This document shows positions 11,867 to 21,745 of a stretch of DNA of 64,000 bases, piece by piece (positions within the stretch are counted from its first letter, which is position 1; each line of letters starts with the position of its first letter). The notes under the pieces were generated by a model. It was not told the DNA's origin, ran no database searches, and was given only the letters and a program-made list of their open reading frames with translations. Both the position numbers and the translations under genes were made by a program. The stretch covers positions 108,186,267 through 108,250,266 of the forward strand of contig OY282605.1 in the NCBI GenBank assembly GCA_958298945.1. The letters are read 5' to 3'. The stretch is from Atherix ibis (taxonomy: Eukaryota > Arthropoda > Insecta > Diptera > Athericidae).

Positions 11867-12108
11867 CGCTTTAATTTTTTAAAAATTTTCATCAGGTAAT
11901 CTCACATTGCATATAATATATCAAAAATTTATCATTTATAAAATAAAATACAGAAGATTTTTCTTTAATAGAGTAAATATGGGATCTGTCAAATGTAACA
12001 AATAAACGATTCGCAAATGACGATTTCACAACGAGCCATTTGAATGACGTCATATGTAATATATGTACGAGCACACACGACTAAATTATGTATAGGTTCG
12101 CCAAATTT

Positions 12109-12447
12109 TCATTTCTCCATGCTTCCAACAAACAAAATTTGCACGTTCACGCGCAAAAATCGTTCATTTACAAGATCAGACAATAAACTATTTGCAGTAG
12201 AAAATCGTGTACTAGACGCTAGATGTAATCTAAGCTTAAGTTTCCAATTGCTTTTAGTAGTTGTGCAAATTAAGTAATCATCGTATAAACTAGTTGTTTT
12301 ACGCTTATCAAACCACGGTAAAATGCCATGTCTTCCAATCTGTATATAACGTTCTACTGTTATACGAACGTACCTTTTTGAAATTTTATACTTAGCCGCT
12401 ATAAAACACTCTGATTTAAATAAAGTAGAATTTTTCAAATTTTTCAA
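12109..12447 (-). pseudogene. Tc1-type transposase HTH fragment
   Basis: An open - strand frame of about 112 residues contains AAKYKISKRYVRITVERY, then RKTTSLYDDYLI, then LLSDLVNERFLRVNVQILFV. The arrangement resembles the paired-like helix-turn-helix of Tc1 transposases: a 'KY.IS.R.V..T..RY' helix pair, an 'RKTT' hinge, and an 'LNE.GLR' second domain. No ATG opens the frame and no catalytic domain follows. The assignment rests on motif resemblance only. Confidence 0.5.
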
Positions 12448-12449
12448 TT

Positions 12450-12501
12450 AAATATAACTTAATAAATTCAATCTTCGAATTGAATTTATTAAGTTATATT
12501 T
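12450..12501. repeat. Perfect 23-bp hairpin
   Basis: The left arm 12450-12472 (aaatataacttaataaattc...) is the exact reverse complement of 12479-12501, with a 6-nt loop (cttcga). It sits immediately upstream of the Tc1-type HTH frame read on the - strand, so it may be a transposon end or a separate small palindrome. Confidence 0.9.
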
Positions 12502-12504
12502 GTA

Positions 12505-13688
12505 CAAACAGGACGCAAACTAAGTAATTTCATTGGGTTTTTTTATGGCAGAAAAGGGACATTAATAAATATACTGGCTTTTATTTTTAATACTTTCTAT
12601 TATATTATACAATTTATAAAAAAAATGTTAACAAAAGATTTTTAGAGAACATGTTATCATGGTGGTCACATACTCTTTGGCTTAATTTAATCTGACTATT
12701 TTCTTTTTGTTTAAATTTTAATAAATAAAATGTATTTTATTTAGTTTTAGCAAAATTTTATTGTGGAAATTAGGTAATAATTGTTTTTATTGTGTGTATA
12801 TGTATACGAATTTAATTCTCTTCTTACGCATTTTTTTTAAATTGCCAAATAATTATAAAATACAAAAAAAATACTTAAAGAAAAATAAAGAAAATGTTTG
12901 TACAAAAAAAACAAGAATGATAAAAAAATAATCCAAAGAAGAAAAGAATGTGAAATAAGAATTCGTTGGTTTTATATTACGTTTGGCTTGATTTGACGCA
13001 TATGAAAAAATACTAAACAAACATAAATAACATTTTTGATTTTATTGTAATATAATATATTTGAAAGAGAAATCAAATAAAAAATGAGTAATTGGAATTG
13101 TAAAATACATCAATAAATAAAACGTCCGGGTATCCATCCTATATTAACTGAAATGTAGAAAATAAAAATACACCCTCCTCCAAAAAAAAAAAACCAAATC
13201 AAAAAAGCTTTAAATCCAACTTTGGATTAAATGAAGAATTGCTTACAGATAAGATATATTCATTTTTTTTGTCAAATATTTTTTAAAGTAAACTTATTTA
13301 TCAAATTGAAAAATAAATATAATATTTGCACTTATTTATTTGAAAGGATTCGTAAATAAATATAAACTCATATTTGGAAATAGGATGGAAATGTGAAAGC
13401 ACGAAATTTTGGTTAGAACCTCTGTTATTTTATCAAATCGCTGAACCGTTTGAATTGTGTTCGTACTATTTGTGTTCGTGAATAGGAAAACGCCGCTTAC
13501 CCAAGAATATTACGTCAGTGTCAGTGACTCTCAAAATGTTTATTTACTTAATTCATTTAATTTTTCTCTTATTCAAAGAAAAAAACATTTATAAAGGTTA
13601 AAATTGATTGCAAATAAACAATAATTATTTTGTTATGGATAATAAATAGTATCGATGGTTTGAAAAACATATTTTGAATATATTTCAG
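12505..13688. other. Probable intron of the DREP-family gene, A+T-rich
   Basis: No exon-like sequence was recognised between the hairpin and the acceptor at 13687-13688. The preceding exon must supply the first strand of the CIDE-N domain (a basic 'RPFK'-like start), and I found no such sequence upstream in the window. Confidence 0.45.
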
Positions 13689-13904
13689 GTTAAGGATGTG
13701 AGTCGAAATGTTAAGAAAGCTGTTGTAGCTTCAACACTTGAAGAGATCCGTATGAAGGCAGCTGAGAAATTTGGCAAAGTTGAAGTGATGCCAACAATTC
13801 ACCTTGACTTAGACGGAACGGAAATTGACGATGAAGATTATTTTCAAACATTGGAGCCAAATGCAGAATTAGTAGCGGTATTTCCTGGTGAACAATGGGT
13901 AGAT
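13689..13904 (+). CDS. ICAD/DFF45-like CIDE-N protein (DREP family), exon n
   Basis: This 72-codon exon, phase 0 at both ends, encodes most of a CIDE-N domain: VKDVSRNVKKAVVAS, then HLDLDGTEIDDEDYFQTL, then ELVAVFPGEQW. The acidic 'DGTEIDDEDYF' turn and the basic first strand are the two faces CIDE-N domains use to pair. The acceptor is tatatttcag (13687-13688) and the donor is gtaagt at 13905. CIDE-N proteins form head-to-tail complexes. In the ICAD/DFF45 type this holds the caspase-activated nuclease CAD/DFF40 inactive until apoptosis. The central region in the next exons resembles DFF45 more than the nuclease, so an ICAD-type (Drosophila Drep1-like) role is favoured over CAD or other DREPs. 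The first coding exon was not found and may lie upstream of the window. Confidence 0.88.
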
Positions 13905-14534
13905 GTAAGTATTAAGATTTTATTTAATGAGAATGCAAAAATCAAATGTCCCAATTTATTTGGTAGACCATAATGCGATTAGATATAAAATAAAAACAAT
14001 TTGTTAAATTTTTTTTTGGTAAAGCGTTAATATTATAAAAAAAAAATCAAAATTAAAATGAAAAAAAAAAAAATAAAAATAAACTCAGTAAAAAATGTTG
14101 TTAAAAAACTTTTTTGTAATAATTTTTGTTAATAATAATTTAAGATAAAACAAAATTAAGCGTTGTCGATTCTTTTTGAATATAAAAAGTACAAATATGA
14201 ATTAATTATTAATTGTTGTTAATGAATTTATTTAAAAAAAAAAAATTAATTGTAAAACGTTATGTTAATAAACGTTGAATTAAAAATGAATAAATGTTAT
14301 TTATGTATATTAGATAATCGGTTAAGTAAGAATCTACGATTAAATTTGTGTCTTTATTGGAACTTGAATTTAGGCAATGTGCACAAATTGTATCCTAATC
14401 ACATTGGAATTATTTTACTGCACTCCTATTATAGTTATGAGGAATTTTTTTTTAAAGGCTACGAACAATTCCCGTACTGAAATTGTTTATCATTTATTAT
14501 AGTCGATAGATTGCGATAATTTTTATTTTAGACT

Positions 14535-14574
14535 ATAAGTTAGTTTTATGTTTAAAAAATATCTCGACCAGATA
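14535..14574. repeat. Left direct repeat beside the Mos1-like element
   Basis: About 40 bp (ataagttagttttatgttta ... atctcgaccagata) matches 15822-15861 in direct orientation with about four differences. The pair brackets the mariner at 14568-15814. Canonical mariner insertion duplicates only TA. Confidence 0.75.
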
Positions 14575-15814
14575 TAAATCCGCGGTTTTTTAGTCAAAAA
14601 AAACACATTGTTTTTTTCATAGAAAGCAAAAACAAATTTATTCAAAGTAATTGCCCTCGTGGAATTTGTGGATACCACGCCAAAAAAATTCCTTCTCTTT
14701 CGAGGCAAACCACTCATCAAGCCATTTTCAGACGTCTTCGTAAGAATCGAAGTGCTGCTTAGCGGGCGCGTGGTACATCGATGAAAATAGGTGGTAGTCG
14801 GAAGGGGTCAGGTCTGGTGAATAAGCAGGGTGGGGCAGCACCTCCCAGTTGAGTGTCTCTAAGTAGTTTCGGAACATTTTTGAAATGTGCGATGGTGCGT
14901 TGTCGTGGAACAAAATCAGCTTGTCATGTCTTTGTTGATAATCCGTCCTTTTTTCACGCAGAACACGTTGCAATTTGATCAGTTATTGGTGGTAGCGGTG
15001 GATATTGACAGTTTCACCAGGTTTCAACATCTCATAGTAGACGATACTCTGCCGATCCCACCAAACGCACAGCATCGTCTTCCGTTCAAAGCGATTTGGT
15101 CTTGGGGAAGATGTTGATGGTTGGCCGGGATCAACCCATGATTTCTGCGTTTAGGATTCTCGAAATATATCAACTTTTCATCGTCTGTCACAATCCGATA
15201 CAGGAACGACTCTCTTTTTTGTCTGGCGAGCAGGATTTCACATGTGTTTTGGCATCGCTCCATCTGCATATCGTTCAATTCATGCGACACCCATTTTCCG
15301 ATCTTTTCAATCTTCCCCATGGTACGCGGACACATGGAAATGGCTGGTTGAGTAACACCCAATTGCTTCGCGAGCATTTTTTGCGATGGGGTATCGTCTT
15401 CGTCCAAAAGAGCCTGCAATTGAAGGTCCTCAACCTTCCTAGGACGATTTTCACGCTTCTTGTCCCACAAGCCAAAATTGCCGTCTTTGAACCGACAAAA
15501 CTAAGCTCGGAACGTTGTTTCCGATAGACCACTGTCACCATAGGCCTCCATAAGCATTTGATTGCGATTCGGCAGCCGATTTCTTCAAATTGAAGCAGAA
15601 AAGCAGAGCTTTCCGTATATGCTCTTTTTCTGGCACAAAACTAGACATGATTACCAAAGGAAAAATGTATGTTGTACGAAATTGCTGACAATGTGCACTG
15701 ATTAATGTTGACAGATGTCAAACTCATAAAAAAAGTATGCCGTGTCCATGGCAGCTTAATACGCTCACTCACGCCATCTATGACCAAACGGCGGATTTCA
15801 GCTTATACACCTGG
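14568..15814 (-). mobile_element. Mos1-like mariner (mauritiana subfamily), 1247 bp
   Basis: The right end read inward is CCAGGTGTATAAGCTGAAAT, close to the Mos1 terminal repeat CCAGGTGTACAAGTAGG. The left end CCAGATATAAATCCGCGG is a degenerate partner. TA follows at 15815-15816, and the left TA has changed to GA. The length is near that of Mos1 (1286 bp). It lies in an intron of the DREP-family gene, transposase antisense to the gene. Confidence 0.85.
14638..15648 (-). pseudogene. Mos1-like transposase pseudogene
   Basis: The ATG at 15648 opens MSSFVPEKEHIRKALLFCF, matching the Mos1-type start. Later blocks are LQLQALLDEDDTPSQKMLAK, MERCQNTCEILLARQKRESF, IVTDDEKLIYFENPKRR (first Asp, with GDEK changed to DDEK), FHDNAPSHISKMFRNYLETL and YSPDLTPSDYHLFSSM (D34D spacing by count). 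It ends GNYFE at TAA 14638-14640. Frameshifts near 15540, 15290 and 15020 split the frame. The footprint of 337 codons is close to the 345 of Mos1. No function remains. Confidence 0.85.
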
Positions 15815-15821
15815 TATAGTG

Positions 15822-15861
15822 ATAAGTTAATTTTATGTTTCAAAAATATCTCGGCCGATAG
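15822..15861. repeat. Right direct repeat beside the Mos1-like element
   Basis: This is the partner of 14535-14574, beginning ataagttaattttatgtttc and lying 7 bp beyond the transposon end. Confidence 0.75.
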
Positions 15862-16359
15862 TATACCTTCTAATTTTCACAGATTTGTTTTCTATTTTCA
15901 TTTTAAAAAAAATAGAAAATTATCCTTTATAATTAAAGTATAGTTTTTTTGTTCAAAATTATTAGAGAAACAAATTTTGAGTTATGGAAACGATTTTGAA
16001 AAAATAATTCTTAATTAAAAATTAATATAATTTCCTATAGTATGAACGAACCCTCGTTTAAATAGATACCTAGAATGCTTCTATTCCTTAATTCCGATCA
16101 TATGAATTTCTTTCATTAATCACAGGATGCAGGGAGATTTTTATTCTAAATTTGTGGACTTTTAATATGATTTAGTAAAAATTGCATTGTACAGTAGCGA
16201 CTCAGTGATGATCGATTGTTTCTAAAATTTTGGTTGTATTATACATTTGAACTAGTTGTGGATATTATTAAATAATTGCCTTAAATAGCCTGATTATAAT
16301 AAATTTACAGAAATAGGAAGCGGTTCGGGGAGAAAGTATCATTTACTTTTATATATATA

Positions 16360-17250
16360 CGAGGTCTGTTCAAAAAGTATCGCGAATTTTGAATTTCCGC
16401 GGGTTACGTATATTCGATTTTCGATTTTTTGTGGCGTTATATTGGTACTCATGTCTCTCACTTATGCCGTTCAGTTAATTTTTGACAGCTGCTTCGCTTG
16501 CATGTGTTTTGGCTCGTCTTCGATTTTTGCCCATTCCAAAAAATGGATCAAAGAATCTGTTTCGGGAACAAGAAAAAGTCACAGGGGGCCAGATCTGGGG
16601 AATACGGTGGCTGCAGCATTATTAGTGTATTGTTTTTGGACAAACATTCGCGCACAAGCAACGATGCGTGAGCAGGGGCGTTATCATGGTGCAAAAGCCA
16701 ATTTTTGTTCTTCCACACATCCGGGCGTTTCTGGTGGATTGCCTCGCGCAACTTGCAGGTAATATTCCTTAATAACCGTTCTACCCTGTGGCAAGAACTC
16801 ATGATGCATCACGCCCTTGCAATCGAAGAAAACTGTAAGCAAAACCTTCACATGCGACCGAACGTGGCGCGCTTTTTTCGGTCTTGGCTCGTGCGGCAGT
16901 TTCCATTGGGATGATTGAGCTTTGGTTTCCACGTCATAACCTTAAACCCATGATTCGCCACCAGTTATGACCCTCTGAAGGAAATTTGGGTCATCGCGGG
17001 CAGAATCCAACAGCTCCTTAGTAATGTTAATGCGATGCTGTTTTTAATCGAAAATGGGCAAAAATCGAAGACGAGCCAAAACACGTGCAAGCAAAGCAGC
17101 TGTCAAAAATTAACTGAACATTCAAAATGGCCGAACTTGTCGGCATAAGTGAGAGACATAAGTACCAACATAACGCCACAAAAAATAAAAAATCGAATAT
17201 ACGTAACCCGCGGAAATTGGAAATTCACGATACTTTTTGAACAGACCTCG
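16360..17250 (-). mobile_element. Mar-I copy B: 891-bp derivative with a 5' end at both termini
   Basis: CGAGGTCTGTTCAAAAAGTA starts after TA (16358-16359). The perfect partner agacctcg ends at 17250 before TA (17251-17252). The inverted match extends far beyond a normal mariner TIR: 16360-16535 (5' leader) pairs with 17053-17250, apart from a 22-bp gap. The left arm runs past the start-codon region (aaaatggatcaaagaatctg) and is then joined to the inverse of the catalytic 3' part at tttcgggaac. The authentic 3' end is missing. Confidence 0.85.
16548..17055 (-). pseudogene. Mariner transposase catalytic fragment, copy B
   Basis: The - strand blocks are QHRINITKELLDSARDDPNF, ETKAQSSQWKLPHEP, CKGVMHHEFLPQGRTVIKEY, LHHDNAPAHASLLVRECL and YSPDLAPCDFFLFPK. 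The second and third acidic residues are present. Frames shift near 16800-16930. The HTH domain is absent because the leader is joined directly to the FDxKQHR region. It lies inside the DREP-gene intron, antisense. Confidence 0.85.
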
Positions 17251-17804
17251 TATTTATTCATCAAATATGTGATTGTCTATTGATTGATCGATCTTCTCAC
17301 AGTGTGACATTCTGTAAAACATTTCCATGGTTTAAGTTAGATAAAGTATTATCGCCGCTGTGGGGTTTTTGTAATCTTGTTTGTATTGAAAATTCGATGT
17401 CTTTCTTTATAAAAAAAATTGCGGAATAATAATAAACATAAACTACATAAATATATTAAAAAAAAATTAAAATTCATTTTTTTCAATTATCCAATGAATA
17501 ACTATTAATTTTTTTATGATTTTTTATTGTTGTTATATTTTAATATTGTCGTAGGTATCAATAAAATAAGTAGTAACTATTAGAATTGTGATATTTTGTT
17601 ACTAAAATGTTTATTAAAAATGTTGAAATAACTCTAAATGATAACAAAGATTTCAGGTATAAGAAAAAAAATACTATTTTTATTGGCAAAATTTGATTTA
17701 CATTTTTATACGAGTGCTAGTTGTATATTTTGAAACTATTAATTATAAAATAAAAACTAACATATGCAAAAGATTGATATTTGATTGATTGTTTTATTTT
17801 ATAG

Positions 17805-18037
17805 CCAACGCAATACGTTACTATAACCACTCGTCGAAATTCATCCGATACTGTGGATTCAGCCGAAGTTGAAAAGATTCATTTGAAAAAATTGGTCACC
17901 CAACTTAAAAGTAATTTATGCAATGTTTCGGTGCTAAGTGATCCAGATTTGGAGTCTTTATCCAATATGGATCCAAATTCATTGTCCGATTTAACTGGAA
18001 AGGACTTTATCGAGCAGCTGAAGGAGGCTTCAGGCAG
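17805..18037 (+). CDS. ICAD/DFF45-like protein, exon n+1 (caspase-type linker and central domain)
   Basis: The acceptor is ttttatag (17803-17804) and the donor is cag|gttagg (18038). The exon joins the previous one in phase 0. It opens PTQYVTITTRRNSS, which closes the CIDE-N domain. DTVD|S (17847-17861) follows, a DxxD caspase consensus at the position where human DFF45 has its DETD117|S cleavage site. Then comes LKKLVTQLKSNLCNVSVLSD, which aligns with the DFF45 'WKNVARQLKEDLSSIILLSE' helix, and NMDPNSLSDLTGKDFIEQL. It ends two bases into a codon. Reading on into the intron would add about 24 residues and a stop at 18108-18110, a possible but unsupported intron-retention form. Confidence 0.85.
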
Positions 18038-18301
18038 GTTAGGGGGAGAACGGATGGTGGTTTTTCCCATCTTTTTCTCAATATATTTATATATAAATAA
18101 TTCTATTTAGTTAATATATAAATATAATATTATTCATATAAGGTCTTATAAGATTATTGTTTTGTTGTTTAAAAAAAAATAAAGAAGAGATATAATTCAT
18201 TATATGGAATTTTTTTTATAAAAACAGAGTTAAAATAAAATACAGAATTTTTGTTTTTTTTTTATATTTTTTTAATCTAATTAATTTATTTTATTCAATA
18301 G

Positions 18302-18491
18302 AATCTTGCATGAAAAACGACAGGCCCTTGACGCAATTGAGCTGTTAAAACTTTTATCGAAACATAAGATCGTATCATCGGAACAAGTATCACCAATAGA
18401 TCCGGCAACACCAACAAACGAGGTATGTGACTCTGACGAACCAACAACATCGAATGAAATTAAAACGTCAACAATGCAAGAAGATATGTGA
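18302..18491 (+). CDS. ICAD/DFF45-like protein, last exon
   Basis: The acceptor is ttcaatag (18300-18301). One base completes the split Arg codon, giving ILHEKRQALDAIELLKLLSK, a helix that matches the DFF45 'LDQREEVRQSKQLLQLYLQAL' region. The tail is acidic and Thr-rich (NEVCDSDEPTTS) and ends at TGA 18489-18491. From exon n to the stop about 212 residues are visible, so the whole protein may be somewhat shorter than mammalian DFF45 (about 330). No second clean DxxD site is present; EVCD|S is a weaker candidate. There is no nuclease domain. The reverse-strand open frame over this exon is a shadow. Confidence 0.85.
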
Positions 18492-18607
18492 CTATTGCTG
18501 TTCACTCCGGTAATTAGAAGTTTAAGCATGTCATATAAACAGAAAAACAATAGTTGATATATCGAAAATACAGGGGCATGTGAAAATTATATTAATAACA
18601 ATTACTA

Positions 18608-18613
18608 AATAAA
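18608..18613 (+). promoter_or_regulatory. Candidate poly(A) signal of the DREP-family gene
   Basis: AATAAA lies 117 bp after the TGA and is the first full hexamer downstream. The region is so A+T-rich that chance matches are common. Confidence 0.45.
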
Positions 18614-18694
18614 GAATAACACATAAAAAAACAACAATAAAAATGAAGAAAAATCATTGATATATTAAAAAATTATGAAAAATATATTTAATGG

Positions 18695-18713
18695 AGGAGG
18701 GGGGGGGGGGGGT
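18695..18713 (+). repeat. Poly-G tract
   Basis: A run ggagg followed by about 14 G lies about 200 bp past the DREP stop codon, in otherwise A+T-rich sequence. It could form a G-quadruplex or reflect a slippage-prone homopolymer. Confidence 0.8.
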
Positions 18714-19463
18714 GTGTTAAAACGATCATTTCTCTATAATAAAACCAACATTCTTTTGATCAAAATTATTTTAAATTCTTGTAGTAATAAATAAATATTT
18801 TTGTTTTTCTTATTTTTTTAAATAAAACATTATTAAATTCAAAGAAAAAAGAATATAGCGTAATATACTCGGTTATTATGAATGAAATTTTTAATATCTA
18901 TTGGGTGCATACGTAACATAGAAAATTGAAATTGTTTCAAGTTAATTTTTACTTATATTTAGTAAAAAATGGGACTTAAACATAATTTCGATAATTATAA
19001 GAAAATATGAAAAACAAAAAATCGACAATATATTTTTTTAGTCGTCTTATTGTAGATTATTTATTTTCTTAGCTAGTAAATATTTTTCGTATAGTAGTAG
19101 ACACATCATGACACTTAGAATTGTAGGTAGACAATTTGAACTACTTTAAAATTTTTTTATAAAACTGGAATTTTTCTCGATTTATGGAGGATTTGTATAA
19201 ATTTAAAAAAAATAAATTTGATAATTTTATAACAGTAGTGATAATTTGAAAATGTTTATTTACTTATTTAGTAATTGAATATGCTTTGAAAAAACTTCAC
19301 TAGCTCACATGTTACACAAATTTCGATATGAAATATTATTGGGAACACTAATATTGGGTAATATTATTTATTCACTATAACAAAAAATTTTACTTTTAAC
19401 TTTGGGAAAAAAATTCTATAATAAACGAAATCACTACAAAACAATTTTCTTTTTGTATATATA
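18714..19463. other. A+T-rich intergenic stretch
   Basis: No gene or repeat boundary was recognised between the poly-G tract and the DD41D element. Confidence 0.5.
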
Positions 19464-20708
19464 GGGTTTTCCAAAAAGAGTGATATGATTTCTTTAAAAA
19501 AAACACACTATTTGTTAAGGAAATTCAAATGTTTTTTATTTAATGTAAAGTACAATCCATACAATTAAGTTCTGAATAAAACGTCATTCAAATGGCCTCC
19601 ACGACTTCTTTTGCAGGAACGAATTTGATGAACCCAATTTTCGAGCACTTTTTCCAATAAATCAAGTCGTATGTCATGAATAGCACGTTCAATATTGACG
19701 TCTAAAGCTTAAAGAGAGTCTGGTTTCTTGCTAAAGACCAATGACTTCAAATAACCCCACAAGAAATAGTCTAATGGTGTTAAATCACAACTTCTTGGAG
19801 GTTCACAATTTCTTGAAATTGACTTCATTCAATGTCACAATTTCTTGAAATAATCGAATCTCCAAACTTTTCTCGCAATAATTCGTTTGTTGCACGTCTT
19901 GTTGGAACCAGATGTTGTCAAGATCAACGTCTTCCAATTTCGGCCATAAAAAGTTGGTTATCATCGATCTATACCACTCTCCATTGACAGTAACGGTGTT
20001 ACCAGCTTCATTTCGAAAGCAGTACGGACCGATGATTCCACCAGACCAAAAACCACACCAAACTGTCAATTTAGGTGAATGTAATGGGTGTTCATGAATA
20101 ATTTGTGGGTTTTCTTCGCACCAGAATCGACAGTTTTGTTTATTTATCTCACTACTAAGATGAAAGTGAGCCTCATCGTAGAAGATGATTTTCTTAAAAA
20201 AATCGTTATCGTTTTCAAGTTGTTCCAAGACAAAATCAGCAAATTCCCGACGTTTACGGCAGTCCAATGGCTTCAGTTCTTGAGTGATAACAATTTTATA
20301 CGGATGCAAGCCCAAATCTTTTCTCAATATCCGCCAGGTTGTCTTGGAATCGACAAATTGCGGTCTTCAGCAACACTTGCCTGAACGGCAGTAATATTTT
20401 CATTACTTCGAGCGGTTCTTTGTCTTATTGGCACTTAACATTATGTAAAGAAACAATTCGACGAATAGGGAGCACAATTGGACGATTATTACGATCATAA
20501 AGTGGCAAAAGCGCACGAAAAGTTGCAATTGCAGAACGTTTATTTTGATAATAAAATTGAATAATTTGTAAATGTTGTTCTTGCGTATATCTGTCCATGA
20601 TAAAATTATAAATATTACTGAATACAATGAAAAAAAAAGACAGATTATGACATATTACAAATAGCCGAAACGTCACTTAGAAATCATATCACTCTTATTG
20701 GAAAATCC
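19464..20708 (-). mobile_element. DD41D (rosa-like) IS630-Tc1-mariner element, copy 1
   Basis: The left end GGGTTTTCCAAAAAGAGTGA follows TA. The right end read inward, GGATTTTCCAATAAGAGTGA, is followed by TA (20709-20710). The two share ATATGATTTCT further in. It is 1245 bp long and closely similar to 60221-61476, in the same orientation. Confidence 0.85.
19565..20598 (-). pseudogene. DD41D transposase pseudogene, copy 1
   Basis: The ATG at 20598 opens MDRYTQEQHLQIIQFYYQNK. Relative to the 60-61 kb copy, a block between 'RRIV' and 'SLHN' is missing. The middle (KKIIFYDEAHFHLSSE) is intact, as is SPKLTVWCGFWSGG. Around the second Asp the frame breaks (FQQDVQQTNYCEKSLEIRLF) through a small deletion. 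The original stop TAA is at 19565-19567 after NDVLFRT. Several lesions make it non-functional. Confidence 0.85.
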
Positions 20709-20710
20709 TA

Positions 20711-21745
20711 ATATGTGATTTTAAAAAAATATAGAAAATTCTCAATAATAAAATGTAAATATATAAAATTTTGCTATATCTTTCCATAGCTAGTAAAATA
20801 AACATTTAAATTTAAAAATAAAATACTACCATTAAAAAAATACAAGATAACATTGGGTACTCAAACTTATTATTTAAACATTGATTTTGAAATTATTTTC
20901 TGTATTGTCAATGAAAAATATAATTTTTATCTAAAAGCATATGCAGACATAAATTGATTTTTTTAAATAAAGAATTCTGATAAATATGTTTATAAAGTTG
21001 GAAAAGAAAATCAAATTCTAATAGCAGCAATTTATCAATTTGCTTTGAATAAATTAAAACGGATTAGAAAATACAAACAATTCGATTAGTTCGATTCTTA
21101 TTTCGTGCCCGTCGGCCATTATTGATCTGTGACCATATTTATATGATTGATGTTCGTGCATTGATTTAAACCGCACCATGACCGGGAACTGTCAAATTGA
21201 TTTGTTTGAATTTCAATCGCAATCAATTCGAGCCGAATGGGATGATGGAATTTAAAGCAATTTTATTAAAATTCTCAAATATCTGCATCCATATCTTTTC
21301 ATTAATTTAAAATATAGATTTTGATTTTTATTTCAAATTTAAAATATTATCTTTTTTTTGTTGTATTTTTAAATTTCTTTATTTTATATTCTAAAAGTTT
21401 ATAAGTAATAGTTGAATTTATAAAATATGCCGAATCAAAGAAATTCTTCCACTATTTTATTGAATATTAAAAATGGTGTTAGAAGGAAAATCCTGACTAC
21501 ATAAATATAACCGTAGGTAATTGTCTTCAATTTGCTAACGATTCGAAGATATTTATTTTTGAAGTTTTTTATTTTAATGTATTTTTTTAACTTCTTTCAA
21601 TTTAGCTTTTATTATTTGCATTTTAAGAAGTTGATAGTCATAGTATAAAAGGCAAGGATGGAAAATCAGTTGCGCAATTTATTCAAGTTTTTTAAGAATG
21701 TTTTTGTTGAAAATTTCGCGATGTAAAAATTTTGTATTACGGCAG
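20711..21745. other. A+T-rich intergenic stretch
   Basis: No coding region was recognised. A slightly less A+T-rich patch at about 21095-21260 shows no clear open frame. Confidence 0.5.

Larger units (their letters stand above)
11190..12447 (-). mobile_element. Dispersed repeat, probable Tc1/mariner-type remnant (copy 1)
   Basis: About 1 kb here (11190-12245) matches 33624-34445 in the same orientation by eye. Shared words include ttttttaacggag, ttgcagcagaaatttccctc, gcgaacaaagtttgtgtatt and gtaatctaag. An HTH-type transposase N-terminal fragment is encoded on the - strand at its right side (12109-12447). Just upstream of that frame is a perfect hairpin (12450-12501). A diverged internal duplication (gcgcgtgcatg ... 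caggttc) lies at 11080-11160 versus 11418-11500. True termini were not identified. Confidence 0.55.
13905..17804 (+). other. DREP-gene intron loaded with transposons
   Basis: The intron runs from donor gtaagt (13905) to acceptor tag (17804). It contains the Mos1-like element (14568-15814) and Mar-I copy B (16360-17250), both with transposase antisense to the gene. The rest is A+T-rich with no additional exon recognised. The splice sites are inferred from reading-frame continuity and family alignment. Confidence 0.75.

Noticed and set aside
18281..18550. - strand frame over the last DREP exon
   Set aside because: The + strand frame has splice-site continuity and DFF45-like residues; the reverse frame is Ser/Ile-rich shadow.
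20088..20384. + strand open frames in the DD41D copies (also 60804-61070)
   Set aside because: Antisense shadows of the transposase read on the - strand.
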